40,829 bases of DNA from Streptomyces sp. TRM49041 (GTDB taxonomy: Bacteria > Actinomycetota > Actinomycetes > Streptomycetales > Streptomycetaceae), in contig NZ_VSRY01000064.1 in NCBI RefSeq assembly GCF_008271805.1, positions 1 through 40,829 on the forward strand. Reading direction: 5' to 3'. The notes under the pieces were generated by a model. It did no database searches. It worked only from the letters and a program-made list of their open reading frames with translations, and was not told the origin of the DNA. Positions 1 to 6,620 of the stretch are shown here, one piece after another; within the stretch, counting starts at the first letter, position 1; each line of letters starts with the position of its first letter. A program made the position numbers and the translations under genes.

Positions 1-2039
1 AGGCGGCCGCCGAGGCCGACGCCGCCGCCGCGCGGGCCACCCGGGCCGCCGGCACCGCCCAGTCCCTGGCCAACAGGGCCGCCGCCGCTGCCCGGGTGGC
101 ACGCGACGCCGCCAACAGCGCCGCCACCCACGCGGAGAACGCCGCCAAGGCGGCCGACGACGCGGCCGCCAACGCGGGCAAGGCGATCGAGTACGCCAAG
201 CGGTCGACCGCCTACGCCGAGGCGGCCGTGCAGGCGGCCACCACGGCCTCCAACGCGGTCAAGGAGGCCCAAGCCGTCGAACAGGCGGCACGCGACGCCG
301 AGACCGCCCGCATCGCCGAGGACGAGGCACTCGGGATCGAGGAGGCACGCCTCGGGGCGCAGGCGGAGCTGGACGACGCCAACCAGGTCAACAGGGCGCG
401 CACGCAGGCCGACCAGACCGCCACGGAGATCAAGGACCTCATCGCGGCCGCCGAGGCGGCGCTGGCGTCCGGAGACACCGCCACCGCCGTGACGACCGGC
501 CGGAAGGCCGCCGTCAAGCTCCTCGACTCGGCCGGTACGTGGACCCGGGAGGCCGCCGAGTTCGCCCTCGCCGGCACCGACCACGACGTGGTCAACTGGA
601 TCAGCGCCGACCGCCTGCTCGCCCAGGGCCAGGACGACCGGGAGAACGTCCTCGCCATCGCGAAGGCGGCCCCGGTCACCGTCGCCACGGCCGCCCACCA
701 GGCGCTGGCCTCCGAGGACCCGAACGCGGTCCGCGCCTTCCTCGACCACGGGGTCATCGAGGCCGCCGCCGAGGACAACCGCGTCATGGTGCTGAACATC
801 CTCAACCAGAGCCCCGGCTCCGCCGTCAAGGCGAAGGCCGAGGCGGCGCTGAACGACGGCAGCGCCCTGGCCCTCCACCGCTTCCTCAGCGTCGAACTGT
901 CGGAGGCGACGAAGGAGGACGACAACGTCGAGGTGTTCCGCCTCCTCGACTCCGGCGGCCCCTACATGCGCTCGGCGGCGAGGATCGTCCTGCAGGGCTC
1001 CGCCCGCATGCGGCGCGCCTTCGTCCTGCGCGACAAGTTCAACATCGCCCGCCTCGACCAGGACCACGCCACGCACGTCGCCGCAGTCCGCGCCGCCATC
1101 GCGCACGCTGCGAAGATCGCCGCGAAGGCGCTCGAGGACGCCGCCCTGGCGTCCAAGGCGGCCGCGGAGGCCCGTCAGGCCGCGCAGGAGGCGTCCGAGT
1201 GGGCGGCGAAGGCGAGCGGCTACGCCAGCGATGCCGCAGATTCCGCGGCGCAGGCGAAGTCGTACGCGGACGCCGCGGACAAGTCGGCCGCCGACGCGGC
1301 CCAGTCGGCGAAGAACGCGCAGGCGGCCGCGGCCACCGCGCGCGGTGCGGCCCGTACCGCGAACTACTCGATGCGGCAGGCGGCGGCGTCCGCGAAGCAG
1401 GCGGTGACCTTCGCCGCGAACGCGCAGGCATCCGCCACCCAGGCGCAGGCATCCGCCCAGCAGGCCGGCCAGGACGCACAGGCCGCCGCCGACGCCGCCA
1501 GCGAGGCCCGCTCGATCGTGGCGGCCAAGCGGAGGGCCGAGGCCGAGGCGGAAGCGCAGCGGGCGGCCGAGGAGGCGCGGCAGCACGAGCAGAACGGGAC
1601 CAACCCGTCCGACAGCCCCGAGAACGACGACGACGGCGACACCAAGTTCTGGGGCCTGTGGCCCGAGGACACCGGTGACCCCAAGGACTGGGCGGACGCC
1701 ACCGGGCACTGGAGCACGCTCTTCGGAACCGCCTCGGTCGTGCTCGGCGTGGGCGCCCTGGTCTTCCCGCCGGCCGCACCGGTGCTCGGGGCGCTCGCGC
1801 TGGGCGCCGGTGTCATCTCCTGGGGTCTGCAGGGGGTCAGCGCCTACTTCAAGGGGAAGGGCTACGGCTGGCGGAGCAGCGAGTTCCATGAGGCACTCGG
1901 CCTGTTCGTGGTCGGCGGCATATTCCTCGGCAAGGGCAGGCTGCTCAGCAAGTTCGGTTTCGCCGAGGAGATCGGTGCCAAGGTCTCGGGCGTCGTCGAG
2001 GACACGGCGACCGCGGTGATCGGCTGGCTCACCTGGTAG
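1..2039 (+). CDS. ALF-repeat alanine-rich protein, 5' end missing
   Basis: The frame is open from base 3 and stops at 2039, so the true start lies left of the window; the GTG at 96 is only the first internal start codon. The visible 678 or so residues have three parts. Both flanks of the centre are Ala-rich helical sequence full of AA-K/E/A repeats (coiled-coil-like). The central part, about nt 530-1070, has several repeats of about 25 residues of the form AxxAL...FL..G...A..D, as in the short ALF repeats (PF03752) of secreted actinobacterial proteins. The last 110 residues are hydrophobic and glycine-rich, with probable membrane segments near nt 1725-1830 and 1885-1950. Function is unknown. 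ALF proteins often resemble polymorphic-toxin stalks, but I see no toxin domain. A perfect terminator follows 17 bases after the stop. Confidence 0.8.
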   Translation, partial: AAAEADAAAARATRAAGTAQSLANRAAAAARVARDAANSAATHAENAAKAADDAAANAGKAIEYAKRSTAYAEAAVQAATTASNAVKEAQAVEQAARDAETARIAEDEALGIEEARLGAQAELDDANQVNRARTQADQTATEIKDLIAAAEAALASGDTATAVTTGRKAAVKLLDSAGTWTREAAEFALAGTDHDVVNWISADRLLAQGQDDRENVLAIAKAAPVTVATAAHQALASEDPNAVRAFLDHGVIEAAAEDNRVMVLNILNQSPGSAVKAKAEAALNDGSALALHRFLSVELSEATKEDDNVEVFRLLDSGGPYMRSAARIVLQGSARMRRAFVLRDKFNIARLDQDHATHVAAVRAAIAHAAKIAAKALEDAALASKAAAEARQAAQEASEWAAKASGYASDAADSAAQAKSYADAADKSAADAAQSAKNAQAAAATARGAARTANYSMRQAAASAKQAVTFAANAQASATQAQASAQQAGQDAQAAADAASEARSIVAAKRRAEAEAEAQRAAEEARQHEQNGTNPSDSPENDDDGDTKFWGLWPEDTGDPKDWADATGHWSTLFGTASVVLGVGALVFPPAAPVLGALALGAGVISWGLQGVSAYFKGKGYGWRSSEFHEALGLFVVGGIFLGKGRLLSKFGFAEEIGAKVSGVVEDTATAVIGWLTW

Positions 2040-2055
2040 GTACCGTTCGCATGCC

Positions 2056-2102
2056 GGCGGGGGTGCCGCGTGCTCGCGTCGCGGGCACGCGGCACCCCCG
2101 CC
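2056..2102. terminator. Strong hairpin terminator after the ALF-repeat gene
   Basis: An 18-bp perfect inverted repeat (arms 2056-2073 and 2085-2102, GGCGGGGGTGCC... against ...GGCACCCCCGCC) encloses an 11-base loop. There is no T-run, which is usual for Streptomyces terminators. It separates the ALF gene from the small membrane-protein pair. Confidence 0.85.
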
Positions 2103-2144
2103 CCACCAGGCATGTCAGTCCGCAGGACCGGCGAAAGGCAGACC

Positions 2145-2522
2145 GTGCTGACCTCTTCATTCTCCGTCACCGAGTGGTGGATAGCCGCCATCGTGTCCGG
2201 TATCGCCCTGGCGGTGGCGGTGCAGTCCATGGTCACCACGAGAAAGGACAAGCTGAAGGCGGTACTGCTCCCGCTGGCCGGTGCGGCTTTCCTCGTTCTG
2301 AGTTCGGCGGCACGCGGGTACGAGGGAGAGACCCCGCTGATGCTGTTCACCGCGACCATGCTGGGCTTGACGGCCACGAGGATCATCTTCGCCCGGTACC
2401 TCAGGCGTCAGCTCGATCTGGTGCGTTCCGGGCAGCCCATGAAGGAACTGACGGCCCTGCAGACCGTCGTCTTCTTCGTCACCTTCACGGCCGTCGTGGC
2501 GGCCATCGCGGTCTTCCTGTGA
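2145..2522 (+). CDS. Small integral membrane protein, unknown function
   Basis: 125 residues from a GTG at 2145. That start was chosen because GAAAGG (2132-2137) sits 7 bases upstream and because sequence before it is not hydrophobic; an in-frame ATG at 2112 is the alternative. Four hydrophobic segments are visible: WWIAAIVSGIALAV, a stretch with LPLAGAAFLVL, LMLFTATMLGLTA and a C-terminal VVFFVTFTAVVAAIAVFL. A charged RRQLDLVRSGQPMKE segment separates the last two. No catalytic motif was recognised. The stop overlaps the ATG of the next membrane protein, so the two are probably co-translated and may form one complex. Confidence 0.7.
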   Translation: MLTSSFSVTEWWIAAIVSGIALAVAVQSMVTTRKDKLKAVLLPLAGAAFLVLSSAARGYEGETPLMLFTATMLGLTATRIIFARYLRRQLDLVRSGQPMKELTALQTVVFFVTFTAVVAAIAVFL

Positions 2523-3010
2523 TGGTTCTCCGGATCCTCGCGGTGCTGGTCCCCGAGATGGTGATCACCTGCATGCTGCTGCGCTGGCTGCCGGTGAGGC
2601 AGGAGCGGTGGATACCGGCGATACCGCTTCCGGTGATCGCCGTGGTGGCGCTGCTGCTGCGGTTCGTCGCGCAGGTGCCGTGGTCGGCCGCGCTCGCCGC
2701 GTGCACGGGCTTCCTGTGGGGTGTCGTGCCGGCGCTGGCGCCGTTCCGCGGGTGGGTGTCGTCGTGGACACTTCCCGTGCGGGGGGATGCCCGTCTGCGG
2801 GCGCACGAGGTGGCGCTGGTGGCGCTGGGCGTGGTGACGCCGCTGTCGACGAAGGGGACGAAGGCGGCGATGGAGAAGGCGTTCGCGGTACGCCAGGTGA
2901 CGCGGGCGCGGGGCCCGTTCCCGCTGATGGCCGGTGTGGCCCTGCTCGTGCTCCCGGTGGTGTGCGCGGTGGGCGCCTGGTCGGCCGCCGACGCGCTGGG
3001 GTGGGCCTGA
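2522..3010 (+). CDS. Small integral membrane protein, unknown function
   Basis: 162 residues, ATG at 2522 overlapping the stop codon of the preceding gene (TGATG). It has hydrophobic N-terminal (ILAVLVPEMVITCMLL), middle (IPLPVIAVVALLLRFVA; AALAACTGFLWGVVPAL) and C-terminal (MAGVALLVLPVVCAVGAW) segments. A charged central region (residues about 85-130) probably faces the cytoplasm. I do not recognise the family. Its 3' end abuts the remains of a convergent sigma-factor gene, and reading that remnant further simply runs antisense through this gene. Confidence 0.68.
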   Translation: MVLRILAVLVPEMVITCMLLRWLPVRQERWIPAIPLPVIAVVALLLRFVAQVPWSAALAACTGFLWGVVPALAPFRGWVSSWTLPVRGDARLRAHEVALVALGVVTPLSTKGTKAAMEKAFAVRQVTRARGPFPLMAGVALLVLPVVCAVGAWSAADALGWA

Positions 3011-3019
3011 GAGCCGGGC

Positions 3020-3358
3020 GTGCGAGATCACAACGCCCGCGGGGTCATGGGCGTTCGTGCTGTGCCACCGCTGCACATCGGGCTGGAGGCGATCACACAC
3101 CTTCGCCTGGCGGATGTCATCGATCCACATGTTGCGGCAGACCTTGCGCAACCAGCCGCGACGGGCGTTCACGTCCACGTCGGCGATCGATGACCACCGT
3201 TCCGCGGCCGCCATGAAGGTTTGCCGCACGAGGTCTGCCGCGGCGGCTTCGTCGGCTCCCATCCGCACCATGGCGTAGCGCGTCAAGTCGCCCGCTTCCC
3301 TGTCCCAGAGGGCCGCCATCTGTTCCGCGACCTCCTGCGGGATGCGCCGTTGTGTCAT
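3020..3358 (-). pseudogene. ECF-type sigma factor remnant, region 2 only
   Basis: A normal-looking start (ATG at 3358, preceded by GGGGGGTGA) begins MTQRRIPQEVAEQ and continues through a sigma-70 region 2-like segment. This has LTRYAMVRMGADEAAAADLV, then TFMAAAERWSSI, then GWLRKVCRNMWIDDIR. After about 110 codons the frame enters the antisense of the neighbouring membrane-protein gene and loses any sigma character. Region 4, needed for -35 recognition, is absent. ECF sigma factors are normally 160-200 residues. I read this as the 5' remnant of a gene truncated by a rearrangement near 3010-3030. Confidence 0.6.
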
Positions 3359-3440
3359 TCACGTCACCCCCCGGTCTGTTGCTGGGGCGCCCCCCACGCA
3401 TAAGGCTGCGGCGGCAGCGGTTTTCCACTGCAGCAGGCAG

Positions 3441-3479
3441 CGAGGGCCCGGACCCAGTGTGCGTTCTGCCGGGCCCTCG
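3441..3479 (-). terminator. Hairpin terminator of the Clp_N-domain gene
   Basis: Perfect 11-bp arms CGAGGGCCCGG (3441-3451) and CCGGGCCCTCG (3469-3479) around a 17-base loop. It lies just downstream of the ancestral stop codon at 3491 on the minus strand. This supports that stop, rather than the frameshifted readthrough, as the original gene end. Confidence 0.75.
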
Positions 3480-3490
3480 TCGTGCGCGCG

Positions 3491-4115
3491 TCAGTCCGTC
3501 GGGGACTCCGGTTCTGTGATTGTGATCGAGGCGAGCGCCTCCGCGATGTCGGTCTCGGCCTTCGAGGCGCAGGGCCTCGCGGAACGTCAGCTCCAGGACC
3601 TTCTTCGCGTCCGTGTCATACGGGATCAGCAGGGGGACCTCGTCGGCCTGCGGGGGCAGCGTCGGCGTCACCGCGTTGCGCACCGCCGCCGCCGTGAGCG
3701 ACTCCGGCTCGGCGAGCAGGCCGAGGGCAAGGTGGCCGGGCAGGATCTGCGCGTTGCCGGCCGCCCGGGCCTCCTCCTGCGCCGCCACGACCACGCTGCG
3801 GGCGCGCGGGGTGAAGCGGCTGAACCCGGCGTTCGGGTCCATCTTCGCAGCGTCCGGGTCCTTCGGCACGAACCGCTTCTGCGCGGCCTGCCGGGTGACG
3901 CCCATGCTACGGCCGATGTCCGTCCAGGAGGCGCCGGAGCGGCGGGCCTGGTCGACGAAGTGGCCGATGAGGTGGTCGGCCAGGTCCCCGAGGTGGTCGG
4001 CCGCGAGGACCGCGTTGGAGAGCTGGTCGAGTGCGTTGGTGTGGACCTTCTTGATGGCCTCGATCAGGTCGTCGAGGCGTACGGCAACGTTCGTACCGCG
4101 TGGGTTCGTCGTCAT
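3491..4115 (-). pseudogene. HTH plus Clp N-terminal domain protein, internal deletion and frameshift
   Basis: ATG at 4115 (MTTNPRGTNVAVRLDDLIE). Residues 1-75 carry an HTH-like segment (SWTDIGRSMGVTRQAAQKRF). Residues about 90-180 match the Clp repeat fold (FTPRARSVVVAAQEEAR, ILPGHLALGLLAEPE, DAKKVLELTFREALRL). Family members continue with a second GHNYIGTEH-type repeat, which is missing here. Near 3559-3568 the frame breaks; a different frame resumes with KAETDIAEALASITITEPES and stops at 3491, just before a hairpin terminator. So roughly 30-40 codons appear deleted with a frame change. The frameshifted reading continues to 3117, through the terminator and across the sigma remnant in another frame, and looks non-coding. 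A truncated product could still be made. Confidence 0.65.
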
Positions 4116-4129
4116 GATGCAACCGGCAG

Positions 4130-4163
4130 GTTGACGCCTCGAAAGCGTCAACCACCAGTTGAC
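4130..4163. promoter_or_regulatory. Nested GTTGAC inverted repeats upstream of the Clp_N gene
   Basis: GTTGACGC (4130-4137) and GCGTCAAC (4145-4152) form a perfect 8-bp inverted repeat with a 7-base spacer. GTCAAC (4147-4152) and GTTGAC (4158-4163) form a second one with a 5-base spacer. The array begins 15 bases before the Clp_N start codon. TTGAC on the minus strand could also be a -35 element. An autoregulatory operator for the HTH domain of that protein is an inference. Confidence 0.45.
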
Positions 4164-4188
4164 ACGGCCGGGCTTGGGGCCGGGCCGG

Positions 4189-4470
4189 GATGGTCGTGGT
4201 CCTCTTCGTAGACCCGGCCGCGAAGGTCGCATCCTTCAGGCTGTCACGTCGCAGATGCGGGTGCTGTGCATTCCCGGAGACCCCGTTCATGTGGTTCACC
4301 GTCCCAATCTCGACGTGCCCGGAGCCGGGATGCTGGAGGGCGACAAGTTGCCAGCCGAGTGTCTCCGGCAGCGGGGCGTCGGCGGAGGCCCAGGAAACGG
4401 CCAACGCCGCGGCGCGGAAGACGAGTTCTTCATCGTGGGTGGGTGGTTGCGGGGCCGTGAGTGTCGTGAT
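4189..4470 (-). pseudogene. Possible remnant of a conserved small ORF, no clear start
   Basis: An open minus-strand frame follows a TAG just after 4470. It has protein-like composition: DEELVFRAAALAVSWASAD, then WQLVALQHPGSGHVEIG, then NAQHPHLRRDSLKDATF. No ATG or GTG precedes the conserved-looking part; only a TTG at 4404 could start inside it. It then runs into the Clp_N leader in another frame. I do not recognise a family. Together with the two broken genes downstream it suggests a decaying minus-strand cluster. Otherwise the interval 4116-4484 holds only the two regulatory palindromes. Confidence 0.35.
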
Positions 4471-4471
4471 C

Positions 4472-4498
4472 TATATTTATCGTCGTGATGACGATAAA
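4472..4498 (+). promoter_or_regulatory. Leaderless promoter and palindromic operator at the acyltransferase-like start
   Basis: A -10-like TATATT (4472-4477) lies 7 bases before the GTG/ATG pair at 4485/4488, with a weak -35 TTGCGG at 4447-4452, suggesting leaderless transcription. TTTATCGTC (4476-4484) and GACGATAAA (4490-4498) are perfect 9-bp arms around GTGAT. The operator-like palindrome therefore spans the start codon. A bound repressor there would block transcription. Confidence 0.5.
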
Positions 4499-5579
4499 AG
4501 CAAGTGCCGACGCGGTCGAGGTCCGGGCAGCCTTGGGTCTGGGTGAGGAACACCGTGAATGGACGGAGGCGCTGGAGTGGACCCCGGCCGACGACCATGA
4601 GGCCGAACTCCCCGCAGGGCAGCAACTGACGTCCCTGCTCACACGGCTGAAGCTACCGGTCGAGGATCAGGCGGAGATGGCCGAGGCGGCGGAGGAGGCA
4701 ATCGAGCCCGACACGCCCTGGCGCTGGCTCCTGGACCGCACGGTCGCGTCCCTGCGCGCCACGATGGGCCTAGACACCCTCATGCCCCCACGCCCCGCCC
4801 TCACCACCGACAGCCCGACCGGCCGATGGCTCACGGTGCTGGCCTGCCTCGCCGTCGTACCGGACGTCCGCGCCCTGCACGCGAGGATGGAGGTGCCGGA
4901 CGAGGTGTCGTGGGCGAGCCTGGGGATTCTCGGAGAGAAGGCGGCGGTACGGCGAAGGACGCTGGCGGGGGCGCGGGCGGGGGCGGGAACCGAGGTCGAG
5001 GCTGAAGCCAAGGCCCCTTTCTCATACGACAACTACCTCCTTCCGGTGTTCCAGGGTCGTCGCTACCGCCTTGACGGCTTGGACTGCCGGGCGTCGAACG
5101 TCTCAATCGACGTACGACTGCCCTACGGCACAGAGCCGTTCGGAATCCTCCCCGACATGGCCTGGGCTCATGAGATCCACTACTTCTTCCGCCGCCTCCC
5201 CCGGCGGTACGCGGACGGGGTGCGGTTCGGCTACGACGCCATCCCCTGCCGCATCGGCAGTTGGATCAACGACCCCGCTGTAGGCGACTACCTCCCCGAG
5301 GACCACGAGATCCGCCGCTTCATCCGCAAATGCCAGCACTTCAGCCACTATGGCCCCGGCCCGGCGGACGAGACGGGCCTCACCTCCGGCGACCGGGACG
5401 CTCTCGAACAAACCTTCGGGCAATCGCCTGCGAACCGTGAAACAGCCCTCCACCTGACCCCCACCACCCCGGTCCAGCAAGCCGTCCTGGAACACCTGGG
5501 GGCCGGCAATCACTGGGCTCTGGATCACTGCGGACAAGCCATCTGGGACTACTCGCCATATCCGCGGAGGGCGACATGA
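4488..5579 (+). CDS. Acyltransferase-like protein (NAT_N / GNAT_C type)
   Basis: 363 residues from ATG 4488 (GTG 4485 is equally possible). Residues 1-145 resemble the N-terminal domain of actinobacterial acyltransferase-domain proteins: VRAALGLGEEHREWTEAL, then LLTRLKLPVEDQAEMAEAAE, then VSWASLGILGEKAAVRRRTL. The C-terminal half resembles their GNAT-like domain, including SWINDPAVGDYLPEDHEIRRF near residues 255-275. The natural acceptor is unknown. A low-complexity GARAGAGTEVEAEAK linker joins the two halves. It is preceded by a palindrome over the start and stands alone on its strand. I am fairly confident of the family and not of the substrate. Confidence 0.62.
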   Translation: MTIKASADAVEVRAALGLGEEHREWTEALEWTPADDHEAELPAGQQLTSLLTRLKLPVEDQAEMAEAAEEAIEPDTPWRWLLDRTVASLRATMGLDTLMPPRPALTTDSPTGRWLTVLACLAVVPDVRALHARMEVPDEVSWASLGILGEKAAVRRRTLAGARAGAGTEVEAEAKAPFSYDNYLLPVFQGRRYRLDGLDCRASNVSIDVRLPYGTEPFGILPDMAWAHEIHYFFRRLPRRYADGVRFGYDAIPCRIGSWINDPAVGDYLPEDHEIRRFIRKCQHFSHYGPGPADETGLTSGDRDALEQTFGQSPANRETALHLTPTTPVQQAVLEHLGAGNHWALDHCGQAIWDYSPYPRRAT

Positions 5580-5629
5580 GAAGAAGGGCCGGGGCCCTCG
5601 CGCGAGCGTCAGCCGACGCCCTGATCAGG

Positions 5630-5778
5630 AGGGCTGTCCCGCAAGTGATCTCAGACATGCTCCTCATGGGTCGTCGGCATAGATCCGTGATCCGGTCAGG
5701 GCGACGTTGTGGAGGCGGCGATGCCGAGCATGGCGTGGTGGACGCCGACGCCCTTCAGACGGCACTGCCGGGCCGAGG
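5630..5778 (-). mobile_element. Possible insertion-sequence scar
   Basis: GGGCTGTCCCGCAA at 5631-5644 looks like the terminal sequence of several Streptomyces insertion elements. From 5778 leftwards a minus-strand frame reads ARQCRLKGVGVHHAMLGIAA and stops near 5704. This frame abuts the stop codon of the SUKH-like gene and could be a transposase C-terminus. No matching inverted repeat was found, so this is tentative. Confidence 0.3.
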
Positions 5779-6339
5779 TCAGTACAGCCACCGATCCAGG
5801 AGCCCCGGCCAGAGAAACCCCTCGTAGCCTATGAAGGCCGCAGAGTCGGTCTCCTTCAGCTCCTCTGCCAGCCGGTTCAGCTCGGCGAAAGCCTGCTCTT
5901 CCTCCTCTTCGGAGAGGTACTCCTCGGGGCCGTCCGGCTCGCTGAGAAGCTCTGAGGCAGTGACGCAGCTTCCGTAACGGTGAAGGGCGTCGAGCCACAC
6001 GTCGACACTCGAGTTGGCGAACCGTGCCTCCCCGTCCGGCATGACGAAGTAGACCACCCCGGTCTCCGGCTCGACGCCGAACGATGACCACTCGGCCGGC
6101 TCATCGGGGTCCGCCTGCTCGGTGAGACGGTAGAGCGGGCCGCGGGATGTGAGCAGGACCGGATCAGCCTCGCTCTGAATCACGACTCGCTCGATGAGAC
6201 GTGGAGCTACCGGAATGCCCACCTCGACGAGCTGCACCTTCATGAAGTCCGGGATCCGCCAGCCAGCCACAACGTCCCGTCTGGCTCGCGCGACATGGCC
6301 GAGACCGGCCCACTCAGTCAGCTGGTCATGCGTCGCCAT
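5779..6339 (-). CDS. SUKH-4 / SMI1-KNR4-like immunity protein
   Basis: 186 residues from ATG 6339, with GAGGA 7 bases upstream; an in-frame ATG at 6378 is less well placed. The order is that of SUKH-4 proteins: VEVGIP near residue 40, a central LYRLTEQ strand, then PETGVVYFV, then NSSVDVWLDALHRYGSCV. A very acidic segment (YLSEEEEEQAF) and an aromatic C-terminus (FLWPGLLDRWLY) follow. SUKH proteins are immunity proteins of polymorphic toxins, many of them nucleases or deaminases. No toxin gene is adjacent, so it is an orphan here. Both sides carry possible IS remnants, consistent with arrival as part of a broken mobile segment. Confidence 0.7.
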   Translation of the reverse strand: MATHDQLTEWAGLGHVARARRDVVAGWRIPDFMKVQLVEVGIPVAPRLIERVVIQSEADPVLLTSRGPLYRLTEQADPDEPAEWSSFGVEPETGVVYFVMPDGEARFANSSVDVWLDALHRYGSCVTASELLSEPDGPEEYLSEEEEEQAFAELNRLAEELKETDSAAFIGYEGFLWPGLLDRWLY

Positions 6340-6414
6340 CGAACGATCCTCTTCGGTCGGCTGCAGTCCTGACCCCATCGGGCCGACCTCTGCTCATGTG
6401 CCGAAGCACGATGG

Positions 6415-6530
6415 TTGTCACCATCGGCGGCCCACTGACTTGCGGCTTCAGCATGGCGAGGCAGGGTAGTTGTCACCAGGTCGGCACGCTACTTGTCACC
6501 AGCAGCGCGGAAAGCGCGGCAGTTGTCACC
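6415..6530 (+). repeat. Four direct TTGTCACC repeats, possible IS end
   Basis: TTGTCACC occurs at 6415-6422, 6470-6477, 6493-6500 and 6523-6530, usually as GTTGTCACC, in the non-coding interval before the SUKH-like gene. Clustered short direct repeats of this sort occur at the ends of IS21-family elements. No istA or istB remnant is visible, so they could equally be a regulator-binding array. Confidence 0.5.
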
Positions 6531-6620
6531 GGCTCCAGCGTTCCACCGCCATTGGACCTGCACGACGGCCGTGTGACCGAGCAACTCAGCATGGTCTCAT
6601 CAGCGCCTCATTCCCAACCA

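Noticed and set aside
2408..3019. Continuation of the sigma-like frame through the membrane-protein gene.
   Set aside because: After about 110 codons it becomes His/Arg/Pro-rich antisense of 2522-3010; sigma region 4 is not found there.
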